From: Granulicella sapmiensis
GTDB lineage: Bacteria > Acidobacteriota > Terriglobia > Terriglobales > Acidobacteriaceae
NCBI GenBank assembly: GCA_026225395.1
Contig: JAMFSR010000032.1
Location: 112,893-176,892, forward strand
Reading direction: 5' to 3'
DNA length: 64,000 bases
Shown one piece after another: positions 1 through 10,700 of the stretch (position 1 is its first letter; every line of letters starts with the position of its first letter). The notes below the pieces were generated by a model. That model was not told where the DNA came from. It was given only the letters and a program-made list of their open reading frames with translations, and searched no databases. A program made the translations under genes and the position numbers.

Positions 1-1131
1 GACATCGCGGCAAGAACGACCCGCTTGCCCGAGGTGAAAGTGAATGGCCGCGCACAACAGGTCCACTGCATTGAGACTGCTGTAGGCGCCCCCCGTGTGC
101 AGCTCGAAACCGAGCAGCCTGGTCCCTGGAATATTGAGTTGCAATGGCAGGGTGAGCCACCTATCGAGGTAGATGCGGTGCCGTTGCCTTGTATGATCGG
201 GCAGCCTGTGCCGTGGCCCTCCGGCATGCAGCATCACAAGCTCGACGATCCGCAACGCTGCCTTGCCAACGGGATTCCCGCTGTTGCCGGCCGGCACGGC
301 ATCTTCGCTATGCAGGAAACTGATGATGTCAGATATTGGCTACCCATTGAGTTGTCGATCACGCGGCCGCCGCTCGCCGTCCCTTCTTCTCGCGGTGCTG
401 GGTCTTCAAAAACATTTGAGCCAGTTGATCTCCATAAGCTCTTCTCAGGATCAGTGAACGAGATTTTTACGCGAGACTATAGCAAGCCTCGCTCTCCGTA
501 TTGTTCGCTCAGCCTGCCGGACACTCTCTTAGGAGGCTGGGCCAATTTCGACTCGTCCGCAAGGATTGACGATTCCGGCCTACGGCGCAGTGGAGGTCAG
601 GTTGAACTGCCTGGCGGTTTGCACTTCCTCACTCCCTCCGACCATTTTGCGGCGAACTGCTGCTACGTTTCGCAATGGGCTATTGACCCGAAGCTTGTTA
701 CCGTGGAGCTCGGCGGCCGGGCGAGGAAACTGCATCTGTTGCTCGTTGGCACCACATTCCCGCAGGCCACGGGCTCGACGCACGCAACGATCACGGTGAC
801 GTATCAGGACTCGAAATCACCAACGGTGATGGAGCTTCGCAGTCCCCGATCCTGGTGGCCCATCGAACAAGACTATCCCGTCGATGATTACATTTTTCAT
901 GTTGCCGAAGACGATGATCCACTACCCTGGCGCGTAGACCTCAGCAACGGACGGGCACGTAAGCTCTCCAGAGGGTCCTTGCGAGGGAAAGGCGGCTCAA
1001 TTCCCGGAGGAGCAGCATTCGCAATAGAAGTTGATCTGGATGAGCACCGAGAAACTGCCGCCTGCACGCTTCATTGCGAACTGTACGGCGTTGTCCTGGG
1101 GCTGTTAGGGATGACCCTGGAAAGAGAATGA
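1..1131 (+). CDS. DUF4450-like protein, C-terminal part (5' end outside window)
   Basis: The reading frame is open from the first base, so the start lies upstream of the window and only the last ~377 residues are visible. The visible part is beta-rich. It has the pattern I associate with the C-terminal half of DUF4450 proteins of carbohydrate-utilization loci: a 'PRSPY' motif, an 'IDDSGLR' motif, a lectin-like stretch ('LGGRARKLHLLLVGTT') and a 'PIEQDYPVDD' motif about 90 residues before the end. The stop is followed at once by a perfect hairpin, and TonB receptor 1 starts about 270 bp later on the same strand. Such proteins are usually exported and linked to glycan breakdown. The catalytic part, if any, is not visible. 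The family assignment is from memory of motifs and is moderate only. Confidence 0.6.
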   Translation, partial: DIAARTTRLPEVKVNGRAQQVHCIETAVGAPRVQLETEQPGPWNIELQWQGEPPIEVDAVPLPCMIGQPVPWPSGMQHHKLDDPQRCLANGIPAVAGRHGIFAMQETDDVRYWLPIELSITRPPLAVPSSRGAGSSKTFEPVDLHKLFSGSVNEIFTRDYSKPRSPYCSLSLPDTLLGGWANFDSSARIDDSGLRRSGGQVELPGGLHFLTPSDHFAANCCYVSQWAIDPKLVTVELGGRARKLHLLLVGTTFPQATGSTHATITVTYQDSKSPTVMELRSPRSWWPIEQDYPVDDYIFHVAEDDDPLPWRVDLSNGRARKLSRGSLRGKGGSIPGGAAFAIEVDLDEHRETAACTLHCELYGVVLGLLGMTLERE

Positions 1132-1151
1132 CCAGCCAGCTGACTGGCTGG
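1132..1151 (+). terminator. Hairpin directly after the stop of the DUF4450-like gene
   Basis: CCAGCCAG and CTGGCTGG form a perfect 8-bp stem around a 4-base loop, starting one base after the TGA. There is no following T-run, so it may be a Rho-dependent end, an RNA-stabilizing hairpin or a weak terminator. Confidence 0.35.
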
Positions 1152-1330
1152 ATCCCATTCCAGATCAGCAGCTTGTCGCTCAAACGAGCGCATGTCTGAT
1201 TTGCCTATGTGGGCATAGGGAAGGCGACTAAAGTCCCGGCGCGCCCAAAGGACACGGGTAGACCGAGGCTGGATTTCTGCGACGCAAACACTGCCAAAGT
1301 CCTATTTGAAAAAATTATTCCACTAATGAA

Positions 1331-1359
1331 TTGACTTTCGTCTATGCAGCCACTTACAT
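1331..1359 (+). promoter_or_regulatory. Possible sigma-70-type promoter of TonB receptor 1
   Basis: TTGACT and TTACAT are separated by 17 bases in the AT-rich gap before the receptor. The -35 box is good and the -10 box is weak. This is the only promoter-like pair I see in the 273-bp gap. Confidence 0.35.
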
Positions 1360-1404
1360 TTGTCGCATTAGAAATCATTTGCTAATTGAAATGGGTTAAG
1401 GCTA

Positions 1405-4400
1405 ATGAAAAATCACACGTTCGGTTTCCTGGCGTCACGTTACGCTGCCATTCTCCTGTTGCTGGTTGCGGAGCTGTTTTCGAGCTGTCCGGCGCGCGGT
1501 CAGATCACCGGCCAGGGCGCCGTGTCCGGCACGGTCACCGATCCGGACGGTCTGAGCATTCCCGGGGCAAAGGTCGACGTACGTAATGTCGCGACGAACG
1601 TGGTTATCTCGCGCACGGCCACGAGCTCCGGCTACTACGTGGTCTCCCCGCTGCCGCCGGGGACATACACGATCACCGTCACTGCGCCAGGCTTTTCTCA
1701 GCTTCTGCAGGAGAATGTCAGTGTTGACGCGCTGCAGACGGCCACCTTCAATCCGAAGCTAAAGCTGGGCCAGGTCACCGACACCATCACGGTCACGACG
1801 GCCCCGCCGGCGCTGCAGACGGCCAATGCTATTCTTGGCGGCACCATCGAAAATGACGTCTACTCGCAGTTGCCGGTCGAGATGAGCAGCGCCAACCCGC
1901 GCGATCCGACTGCCTTCGCGTCTCTTCAACCGGGCACGCAGTCCGGCGGACGCTCCGGCATCTTCGACGGCACCGGCTCCGGCAATACGGACGAGCTTTA
2001 CATCGAAGGCGTGCCACTCACCACGGTGGATTCGCAGGGTGATAGCCGCAAGCTGGAGAACCTATCGATCGAATCCGTCGATCAGACCCAGATTCAGACC
2101 AGCGGTTCGACCGCTCAGTTCCAGGGCGTCGGCGTGGAGAACTTCTCCATTAAGCAGGGCACCAACAAGTTCCATGGCAATGCCTACATCTTCTTCAGGA
2201 ACACCATCCTCGACACCTGGAACTTCTACTCCAAGGGAGTCACGGAACCAAACGCGGCTGGTCAGAAGGTGCTTGCACCCAAGCCACCCGAAAACCAAAA
2301 CGAAATTTCGGCCTCTCTTGGGGGCCCCATCCTGCACGACAAGCTTTTCTTCTTCGGCAATTACGACCGCTACCACTACCGTTCGGTTACCAACCCAACG
2401 CTTGCCACCATCCCCACCACCCTGATGCGGCAGGGCAACTTCACGGAGATGGGCGCACTCGGCTACCACATCTATGACCCATCCACCGTGGGTATATGCA
2501 CTGCGGCCCACGCGGGAGTCGTCTGTGCGAACCAGTTCTCCTACCAGGGTGTCGCAGACGTCATTCCGCCGTCGGAACTTTCGCCGATCGCGACTGCCTG
2601 GGCGGCCAATCTGCCGCCAGTCACGGCATCCACAGTGACAAACAACTATCTCTCCGGTCGCCAGGTGGGTAACGATAACTGGGCGTACACCGGTCGCGTC
2701 GACTACACCCTCAGCTCGAAGCAGCAGCTCGCTTTCATCTCCAATGGAGGAACGCACACGGATACGCCCTACGACTATGGCGCAACCTCTGTGCTGCCCT
2801 ACCCGTATACGAACGGCACGGTTGTCGATGAAAAAACGTCGAACGACATCGTAAAGCACACCTACACCTTCACGCCTCACGTTGTGAATCAGTTCCGCTT
2901 TGGCTACACACGCTTTTGGACCCCCGTCGGCAACAAGACAGTGAACGATCCGAAGTTCAGCGCCAGCGCCCTGGGCATCACGAATTTGTCTGCGGGCCTC
3001 GCAAGTGAAACCACCCCAGGCACCAGTTTCTCCGGCGGTATTGACGGCGTTGAAAGCTTCTCGGCTCCCACTCAGTACCACGAGGCCGTCAACACCTACA
3101 CAATGGCGAACGATCTCACCTGGTCCAAGGGACATCACAACCTCACCTTCGGCGGAAACTTCCAATTTCTTGAGTTCAACCAGTCGATTGCGGATAGTCC
3201 TTCCAAGCCGATGAGCTTCACCTTCACAAACACGGGTACCGGCGGCTTTTCGAACGGCAACATCGTTTCGGCGTCGGGTGATTCGTATGCGAGCTTCCTG
3301 ATAGGTGCGGTAAGCTCGACCTCGGTCTACATCCAGAATTTTTCCACGCTTGGTGCGCGCTACAAAGCAATCTCCCCCTACGTGCAGGATGACTGGAAGG
3401 TCACCAAGAATCTCACTGTCAACCTTGGCCTGCGCTGGGACCTCTACACGCCCTTCCGCGAAGTGCATGACCGTTGGTCCTTCTTCAACCCCAACATTGT
3501 GAACCCCGCCACCGGAAACATGGGTGCGCTCAGCTACGTTGGTCACGGCAATGGTGCCTGCAACTGCGACTCGCCGGTGAACACCTGGTACAAGAACTTT
3601 GGTCCGCGTGTGGGCTTCGCCTGGCAGATTACGCAACGCGATGTGGTGCGGAGCTCTTTCTCGATCATGTACTCGCATAACGGCGGCGTGGGCGGTTCCA
3701 ATAACGGCAACTACAACGGCACCGGCCAGACGGGACTTACCGTCAGCACGGCTTTTGCATCGAGTGTTCAGGGCGAGCAGCCCGCGTTCTATCTCAACCC
3801 AGCCTTCGGCAACACGGCGATTCCGTCCTATAGCAATACGATCACCCCTACCTCGACGGTCAACACCGGCAACTATGTCGGTGGCCCCACGGCATCGAGC
3901 CTCAGCTACGCCGACCCGTATCTCTCCGGCCGGCCGCCCTACACAGAGAGCTATAACTTCGGCGTGCAGCACCTGCTGGCGAAGGACATGACCATCAGCG
4001 TGGATTGGGTGGCCAACCAGTCGCACTTCCTCTACGCGCAGAGCCGTGGCATATGGGAAGACCAGATGGCGCCTCAGTATCAGGTGCTTGGGCCCTTACT
4101 CAAACAGCTGCCTTCAGGAATCGACAATACCGTTGGCCCAAATAAAGGTAAAACGTATCTTCAGGAAGCGCAGGCCATTCTGCCGGGCATAACATTGCCG
4201 TATACGAGCTTCGGCGGTGCGCAAGGCACGATTGGGCAGATGTTGAAGCCCTTCCCGCAGTACTCGAGCCTTACGGATACCTGGGGCGATATCGGCAACG
4301 CCAACTATAATGCGCTGCAGCTCACCCTCCAACACAAGAATTGGCACGGCTTTAACTACACGCTGAACTACACCTTCTCCAAGACCATCGACGATATCGC

Positions 4401-5124
4401 CGGCGTTCGCAGCGGCTACCCCATTCCCAACAACGTGATCGACGGAGGCATAGGTTCCTACCAGGCTAACCGCATCGACCGGGCCGTCAGTGCCAGTAAC
4501 ATCCCGAATAGCCTGCATATCTTCGGCACGTACGCCATCCCGTACGGAACGAAGGACCACGCGGGCTACAAGAACTTTTTGACGCGCTCGATCCTTGGTG
4601 GCTGGGAACTCTCGTACATCTTCACCAAGACTTCCGGCGCTCCGCTCTCCATCACCGGTACGAGTTGCGGCACGCCCGGCAGCTGCTATCCCAGCTACGC
4701 CCCGGGGTACAGCGGCAGCCCGCGCATCAATGGCGGGTTCAGCACGCCCAAGACGCAGGCGCAAGTCGCTGCGACGGTCTTCCTTGATAAGAACGCCTTT
4801 GCCTCCAATCCAACGGTCACCGGTGGAGCGTCGATTCTGGGCGTCCCGGGGAACAACGGCTACAACTTCGGCAACGTTCCGCGCGAAGCGCCATATGGTC
4901 TTTACAACGTAGGCACCTATGAGCTCGATGGCGGTATCAAGCGCACCTTCCCCATTTATCGCGAGCTCCATTTCAGCCTGCAGGGCGACGTCTTCAACAT
5001 CCCCAACCATGTTCAGTTTGGTGGCCTGGGAACATCGCTCTCGTCTCCGAGTGCCTTTGGTATCTTCACCAAGCAGAACAACTCCTCCCGCAACTGGCAG
5101 CTTGCGGGTAAGTTCAACTTCTAG
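1405..5124 (+). CDS. Oar-like TonB-dependent outer-membrane receptor 1
   Basis: A 1239-residue outer-membrane protein for TonB-driven uptake of large ligands, probably glycans. Residues ~1-32 are a Sec signal peptide ending near 'CPARGQ'. A carboxypeptidase-regulatory-like beta domain follows (~33-115, 'GAVSGTVTDPDG'), then a plug domain (~130-260) and a long beta-barrel rich in aromatic and Asn residues. The last residue is Phe, as in the outer-membrane insertion signature. The length is typical for acidobacterial members. The ATG is preceded by TAAGG at short spacing. The gene converges on the HTH/TPR regulator, and no enzyme gene follows it, so its substrate cannot be read from the sequence. 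It is one of four such receptors here and is not next to a copy of the LacI palindrome. Confidence 0.9.
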   Translation: MKNHTFGFLASRYAAILLLLVAELFSSCPARGQITGQGAVSGTVTDPDGLSIPGAKVDVRNVATNVVISRTATSSGYYVVSPLPPGTYTITVTAPGFSQLLQENVSVDALQTATFNPKLKLGQVTDTITVTTAPPALQTANAILGGTIENDVYSQLPVEMSSANPRDPTAFASLQPGTQSGGRSGIFDGTGSGNTDELYIEGVPLTTVDSQGDSRKLENLSIESVDQTQIQTSGSTAQFQGVGVENFSIKQGTNKFHGNAYIFFRNTILDTWNFYSKGVTEPNAAGQKVLAPKPPENQNEISASLGGPILHDKLFFFGNYDRYHYRSVTNPTLATIPTTLMRQGNFTEMGALGYHIYDPSTVGICTAAHAGVVCANQFSYQGVADVIPPSELSPIATAWAANLPPVTASTVTNNYLSGRQVGNDNWAYTGRVDYTLSSKQQLAFISNGGTHTDTPYDYGATSVLPYPYTNGTVVDEKTSNDIVKHTYTFTPHVVNQFRFGYTRFWTPVGNKTVNDPKFSASALGITNLSAGLASETTPGTSFSGGIDGVESFSAPTQYHEAVNTYTMANDLTWSKGHHNLTFGGNFQFLEFNQSIADSPSKPMSFTFTNTGTGGFSNGNIVSASGDSYASFLIGAVSSTSVYIQNFSTLGARYKAISPYVQDDWKVTKNLTVNLGLRWDLYTPFREVHDRWSFFNPNIVNPATGNMGALSYVGHGNGACNCDSPVNTWYKNFGPRVGFAWQITQRDVVRSSFSIMYSHNGGVGGSNNGNYNGTGQTGLTVSTAFASSVQGEQPAFYLNPAFGNTAIPSYSNTITPTSTVNTGNYVGGPTASSLSYADPYLSGRPPYTESYNFGVQHLLAKDMTISVDWVANQSHFLYAQSRGIWEDQMAPQYQVLGPLLKQLPSGIDNTVGPNKGKTYLQEAQAILPGITLPYTSFGGAQGTIGQMLKPFPQYSSLTDTWGDIGNANYNALQLTLQHKNWHGFNYTLNYTFSKTIDDIAGVRSGYPIPNNVIDGGIGSYQANRIDRAVSASNIPNSLHIFGTYAIPYGTKDHAGYKNFLTRSILGGWELSYIFTKTSGAPLSITGTSCGTPGSCYPSYAPGYSGSPRINGGFSTPKTQAQVAATVFLDKNAFASNPTVTGGASILGVPGNNGYNFGNVPREAPYGLYNVGTYELDGGIKRTFPIYRELHFSLQGDVFNIPNHVQFGGLGTSLSSPSAFGIFTKQNNSSRNWQLAGKFNF

Positions 5125-5208
5125 CTCCTGACAACTTTCTTCAATACGGCTAGCCGCGAATGTTGAGCTCGTGAATCACCATCGGACCGGAGTGCCTCTA
5201 TTGGAGGC

Positions 5209-5230
5209 CATGCCTCGTCTCCGAGGCATG
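5209..5230. terminator. Hairpin between convergent genes, likely bidirectional terminator
   Basis: CATGCCTCG and CGAGGCATG form a perfect 9-bp stem with a TCTC loop, inside the 325-bp gap between receptor 1 and the convergent regulator. On the plus strand a TCTTTT run lies about 11 bases downstream. I see no gene in the rest of this gap. Confidence 0.5.
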
Positions 5231-5449
5231 GAACGTCAAAGTCTTTTACATCACGGAAAACTAATGAAACGCTCTTGTGTCGACTGAACGGTTTTATTTT
5301 TGATGCGAGGCTTCAGGCATCGAGCAGGTCGGCTTTGACTCGAATCGTCGAAGTTTGGAGCGGTTGTCCAAATGCTAAGCACCTGTAATTTCAACTAACC
5401 CAGAGCTTAGCAAACGCGACATCTGAATCCCTTTTCGCTATCTTCCCCT

Positions 5450-7312
5450 CTACTGTAAGCCTACGCGCTGAACCAGCGACTGAAAGTGCTGATCGTTGTG
5501 TATCGAAGCGAAGGTCGGCTCGACGAGCAGCGTGATCATCAGCCACGAATGGTCTTTATAGGACTGTTCGAGGCAGGCGAGCGCGTCTTCTTTGTCGCCA
5601 ATTCTCATATAATTTTGGGCCATCCGAAAGTTGCCCAGCCGGTTGTCGCCGCTGCGTTCTCGAAGTGACTGAACAATTCGTCTGGCCTCGTCTTTTTTGC
5701 CGGCGGCCCATTCCTGACTGACAAGCTGCGATTGCAATGCCACGCTATCCCCGGTGAGTCGAGCATAGCTTGTACGCTCCGCTTGCGCCTTTCCGTACTC
5801 TCTCATCGACTCATATACGATCGATAGATCGAGATGCGCCGGTACGAAATCGGGATTCATCGCAAGCATCTGCTGTAGTTTGCTGACGGCCTCTTGATAG
5901 CGTCCGGCGCGTGCATAAGCCATAGCCAATTCGCTGCCAATCATCGGGGAGAGTGGATCGAGTTGTACAGCCTGTTTGATCTCGTTGATTGACCGATCGG
6001 TTTTGCCGAGATCGCCTAACATCAATCCGTACCACTGGTGAGCGACGGCATAACTCGGATTGAGTTGAATCGCTTTTTGGAATTGGCCTTCTGCCTTGGC
6101 AAAATCCCAATCCAAGCTGGATGTGATCAACGCGAGCGAGGTGTAGGCTTCGGCCGATGTTGGATCGAGTTCGACTGCCTTCAATGCGGCAGCTTTTGCT
6201 TGAGGAAAGGTCTGCCGCGGGTCTGATGGCCCCCACAGAATGTAGCAGTCTGCAATGCCGGAATAAGCTGGGGCATACGCAGCATCCTTCTTGATCGCCT
6301 GCTCGAAATATTCAAGCGCTGTGTGCAGCGATGCCTGATCGCGCTTGTTCCAGAAATAACGACCCATCAAATAAGCCATGCGCACATCGGGGTCGGTGGG
6401 TCGTGTTGGATGAACGGCTTCGCTTGCATCCCCTGTCAGATGTTCAATCACAGCGGCGGCGGCCTCATCGGCAACGTCTTCTTGCGCAGAAAGCACATTG
6501 TCTTCAATCGACATCGCGTTGTTGAAGGTGCGCTTGTAGCTGCCGGCCCAGAGGCTGCGTTCGCTCTGCGCGTCGATCAATTGCACGGTGACGTGCATCT
6601 GTTTGCCGGAGTATGCGACCGCACCTTCAAGCAGCAGGTTGGCGTGCAGCGAGCTTGCAATTTGCTCAAGTGGAATCTGGGTGTTCTTGAATCGTGTGGC
6701 TGACCGGCTTGAGATGACGCGCAATTTATTCGAGCGGCCAATCTCGGTTGTCAGATCGTTGGTCAGGCCGTCGGCAAGATAGTCCTTGCTGGTTCGGTGT
6801 GACAGATCTTGAAAAGGAAGCACAGCCAGAACGGGCTGCGATGCAGCAGTTGCCGATTGCACCAAAGCCTGCTGTGAAAGATGCGGAGTAATCGACACGC
6901 GCAGCCTGTTCGTGATTGCAGCGAGAGCGGCAATCAAAACCAAGCTATATGCGACCGCAGCAGCATAGGCAATGCGGCTGTATTTTTTGGATCGAAGAAG
7001 TTTGGATAGAACGGTTTCAACCGCGGGTGAAACACGCTCTGAATTAGGCAATGCCGGCTGCGGATCGAGACTGTTGGTTGCGCGCATTGCAGAAGATCGC
7101 CGACTGGTCCCCCAAGCATCGAGTTCAATACTGTAAGCATAGACGCTGGCGCGTGCCATATGCACGTGGCGATGGACAGGCAGTGCTTCGTTCTTTTCCC
7201 AAAGCTGTACGGTGCGAATGTCACGGCGCAGATACGACGCGATCTCTTTCCACGAATCCAGTCGCAGGCGTGCCGTCGCTGAACTTTCAGGCAGAACAGA
7301 ATTTGTTCCCAT
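5450..7312 (-). CDS. Membrane-anchored HTH / TolB-like / TPR regulator
   Basis: A 620-residue protein of the CadC-like one-component type common in Acidobacteria. Residues ~18-67 form a helix-turn-helix of the excisionase/MerR-like kind ('LDSWKEIASYLRRDIRTVQLWEK'-type start). A single membrane segment lies at ~114-135. Residues ~160-290 form a TolB-N/FlgO-like domain ('VLAVLPFQDL', 'LLLEGAV') and ~310-620 are tetratricopeptide repeats. The DNA-binding end would be cytoplasmic and the rest periplasmic. Ligand and targets are unknown. It converges on TonB receptor 1, so regulation of that receptor is only a guess. The start codon has a GGGGG stretch about 12 bases upstream, which is a weak ribosome-binding site. 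Confidence 0.85.
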   Translation of the reverse strand: MGTNSVLPESSATARLRLDSWKEIASYLRRDIRTVQLWEKNEALPVHRHVHMARASVYAYSIELDAWGTSRRSSAMRATNSLDPQPALPNSERVSPAVETVLSKLLRSKKYSRIAYAAAVAYSLVLIAALAAITNRLRVSITPHLSQQALVQSATAASQPVLAVLPFQDLSHRTSKDYLADGLTNDLTTEIGRSNKLRVISSRSATRFKNTQIPLEQIASSLHANLLLEGAVAYSGKQMHVTVQLIDAQSERSLWAGSYKRTFNNAMSIEDNVLSAQEDVADEAAAAVIEHLTGDASEAVHPTRPTDPDVRMAYLMGRYFWNKRDQASLHTALEYFEQAIKKDAAYAPAYSGIADCYILWGPSDPRQTFPQAKAAALKAVELDPTSAEAYTSLALITSSLDWDFAKAEGQFQKAIQLNPSYAVAHQWYGLMLGDLGKTDRSINEIKQAVQLDPLSPMIGSELAMAYARAGRYQEAVSKLQQMLAMNPDFVPAHLDLSIVYESMREYGKAQAERTSYARLTGDSVALQSQLVSQEWAAGKKDEARRIVQSLRERSGDNRLGNFRMAQNYMRIGDKEDALACLEQSYKDHSWLMITLLVEPTFASIHNDQHFQSLVQRVGLQ

Positions 7313-7748
7313 ATAAAAGTCCCCCGAAGATCTTTATAGGACATGGGTGCGGACATTATACTTCGCGCGCTGCGCTTTTTGGATGAAACGAAGTCAGACG
7401 CAACCCAGCGGTTTCGCCTGTGCAGCGTGGGCTGCTGTCAGCATCTGAAACAAAGCGTGGGGAATGATGCGGAGAGTGGAATTCAGTCTGATTCTGGAAG
7501 TCCTGGTAGGTGCTGCGGCACGATGGCCGGCTACACCATTGGTCTGTCGGGCCTTTTGGGACCATTTGTGTAGCAATCAAACTCGAACGGATGGGTCCGG
7601 TATTCTGAGCCGGATGGAGTGATAGTCTTCGACGAATCTGACCTGAGCAAAGGGTCCGAACACTATCGCAGTCGATATTGGCCACGGCAGCTTCGCTTTC
7701 GAAGATACTGTGTTGCAATGTCCCTCAGTGCACAGTATGGCAGCGCCA
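7313..7748. other. Intergenic gap, no gene seen
   Basis: A 436-bp stretch between the start of the HTH/TPR regulator and the stop of the Ig-repeat lipoprotein. All frames are short or have no recognizable content. It should hold the regulator's promoter and the lipoprotein's terminator, but I see no clear hairpin with a T-run. Confidence 0.4.
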
Positions 7749-10700
7749 TTATGGCTGATACGTCACCTGCGTCGTGGCCTGATTGCCATTGCTGTCCTGG
7801 ACTTGGATCTGCCATTGATAGGTGGTTCCGCTGACGAGGCTTGAGATTGAAGGCGTGCCGCCGCCGCCTGTAGGGTCGGTGCCCCAAGTGATGGATGTGA
7901 TGGAACCGGAGAAGCCGTTGGAGTTGGAGCTGTTTCCGGGAATTTGCCAAATCGTGTTCCCGTTGGTGTCATTCATATTGAACTGGTAAACGTAGTTGCT
8001 TGCATTGGCTGGGTCGATCCAGGTGAAGGTCGGCGTAGTGCTGGTGCTGGAGCAGGACGCGGTGCAGGCGGGCAGAAGGTTTGTGGCGAAGGCGTTCAAG
8101 ACAGCCGTGACCGTGCCGCTCACGGTGCCTGTCGTTCCGTCGCTGTATGTCACGGTGAAGGTATAGCTATCACCGACGGCTGGACTGGTGCCGGCGATGT
8201 TGATGTTTGCCTGGAAGCCTGAACCGCAATTTTTGCCGTTGCAGAGCGCTATGTCCATCGGCGTGACAACGTCGGCGCCGGAAGCATTGGTATTCGAGCT
8301 GACCGTAACGGACACCGGGCGCTTGATGAGACCGGCCACCGTGAAATTGAGGCTGTAACTTTGGTTGCTAGAGGTTGGGCTTGAGAATTGGCTGTTTTGG
8401 GTGGTCACAGTCGCGGTGCTGTTGGCAGTGGGCAGGGTAAGGTTTTCGTTAGCTGTGGCGCCGCCAATGATCGTTGTGGTGTTGTTGGAATTGGTGTTTT
8501 GGACATCGGCTGCATCGACGATGCCGTTGTTGTTCTGGTCCAGGATGCCTACGAACGTGTAGGAACCGGTGGGGACCTGGATGCTGTAGGTCTGCGGGCT
8601 TGCCGGGTTCGCAAAATATTCGGCATAGACTGCGCCAGGGCTTTGTTGGTAGAAAGCCACGTATAGAGGACCAGTAGGCGTGGCGGCAAAGCTGACCGCG
8701 CCGGTGACCGTGTTGCCGCCCGTAGGTGCGCCGATGGTGATGGGTCCGACCGTAGAGGAGTACGCACTGGTAGCAGTGCCGGCCGAGGTGCCGTAGAGGC
8801 GGAAGTAGTAGGCGCTGCCGTTGGTGAGCCCGTTCACCAGGAGGACATTGGTTTTGGCTCCGTTCGCGGAGAAGGTCTTGCTGCCGGCCGCTGCAGCAAA
8901 GGTTGAAGTGGTGCTCCACTGCAGCGTGTAGGACGTTGCTGTTTCGACGCCACTGCTGTTTTCAAGAGGCTTGTACTGGGCGATGACTCCGGTGTTGAAT
9001 GCGGCGACTCCTTGCAAACTAGGGGCGGAGGTTAGCGTGACAGTTGCCGGATCGGCGAGGGTCACGTTGGCCCCGGTATCGTTCGCCGTGGCGACGGTCA
9101 CAGAGGCGCTGCCTGTCGGGTTCGATGCGTTCGAAGCACCTTCGCCGAGGTTGTCCATGAAGGCCTGGAGCGTATAGGAGCCCGGGGCTACGCCGCGGAT
9201 GGTATAGGACCCCGCGGAGGAGATGCTTGTCCCCGGTGCGCCGCCTCCACCACAGTTGGTGCTGTTGAGCGCCAGGTAAATCTGTCCTGTCTTCGACCCG
9301 GAGTACGCCACCGTCCCTGAAACCGCGTAGCCCAGCTGGGTGCTGAAGTTGCTGTTGGTGATATTGCCGCCTGTTACGGTGACGGTCTGCGTGGCGGGAT
9401 AGAAGACAGCGCTCGGTCCGGTGATGGAGGGCGTTAGCGTGTAGGTGCCGTTGGGCAGATTGGAGAAGGAGAAGTTTCCGCTGTTGTTTGTGGTCGTGGT
9501 CTGGACCGGCGAGCTGCTAATGGCTACGGTTACGGCAGGCAGGGTGATCCCGTTGCAGTTATTGATCAAGGAGATGTTGCCGCTTACCGTGTAGGTTGTG
9601 GAGACGGCGACGGTATAGGTGAACGGGCCTGCGCTGGCATTGGTGCTGTCGGTTACCTTGGCGGTGAAGGTTACCGTTCCGGTGGAGGTGGGCGTTCCAG
9701 CGACACTCAAAACACCGGTGCCGGTGTTATCGACGTAGAGACCGTCGGAGAGGGCTACCTGCGAACCGTTGGCGGGGACGGTCGCGCTGTTGACGGTCCA
9801 CGTGTAGGGAGGCACACCGCCGGTTGCGGTAATGGAGCCGGTGTAGCTTGAGCTGGTGGTGGCCGACCCAAGCGAACCGGGGTTGGGAGCGGGCAAGGTC
9901 AGCACTGCGTAGGCCGTAATTGTGAACGAGGCGCTTGCTGTGTTGTTGGACGAATCCTTTACCTGGACGGTAAAGCTGGCGGTTCCGGCCGTTGTCGGGG
10001 TTCCATTAATAACGCCGGCGCTCGATACGGTCAGGTTGAGTCTGGCGAGACTGTTCGTCCCCGTTGCTCCCGAGGTGACGGTCCAGGTGTAGCCAGTGCC
10101 ACTACCGCCGGCCGCTGCGAGGGTCGCATTATACGCAACGCCAGCCGTGGCATTGGTCAGCGAGGTGGTCGTTACAGCGAGTGCATTCGTGACGGTTAGA
10201 GGAAGGGTTTTCGTGACGGTTTGCTGCTGGTTAGTAGCAGAGTCTCTGGCCTGGAAGGTCAGGCTGAGTGCGGTTTCTGTTGCGGTGGGTGTGCCGGAGA
10301 GCAGGCCGGTGGAAGAAAGTGTCAGTCCTGTGCCTGCAAGTGAACCGGCAGAGAGCGACCACGTGATGGCGCCCGTGCCTCCGGTCGATGTGAGCTGGTA
10401 GGAGTATGCCGCACCAATCGTGCCCGTGGGCAGCGCCGTGGAGGTAATCGCCAGCGTCACCGGGTTCACGATGAGGGTTGCATTGGCGGAGGTTGCCGTG
10501 ACGTGCGTTGGTGTAGCACTATCGGTCGCGAGAAAATTAACAAGGTTGCCAGCCACAATCGTTGGCGCGGTCGGGGTACCGGAGAGTATGTTTCCTGAAA
10601 TAGAAAGTCCGGAGGGCAGCGTGCCGGAGTTCAGCGTGTAAGTGATTGCGCCTGTGCCTCCAGTGGTAGAGAGAGTGACAGGCGTAATCGCCGTTCCTAC

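Noticed and set aside
1306..1321. TTTGAAAAAATTATTC upstream of TonB receptor 1 as a sixth LacI site
   Set aside because: The right half does not match TTTCTCA, so there is no inverted repeat; the resemblance is only AT-richness.
2062..4026. Long open frame on the minus strand inside TonB receptor 1 (654 codons)
   Set aside because: It is exactly antisense to a well-supported receptor, has Arg/Val-rich composition and no domain; a codon-bias shadow.
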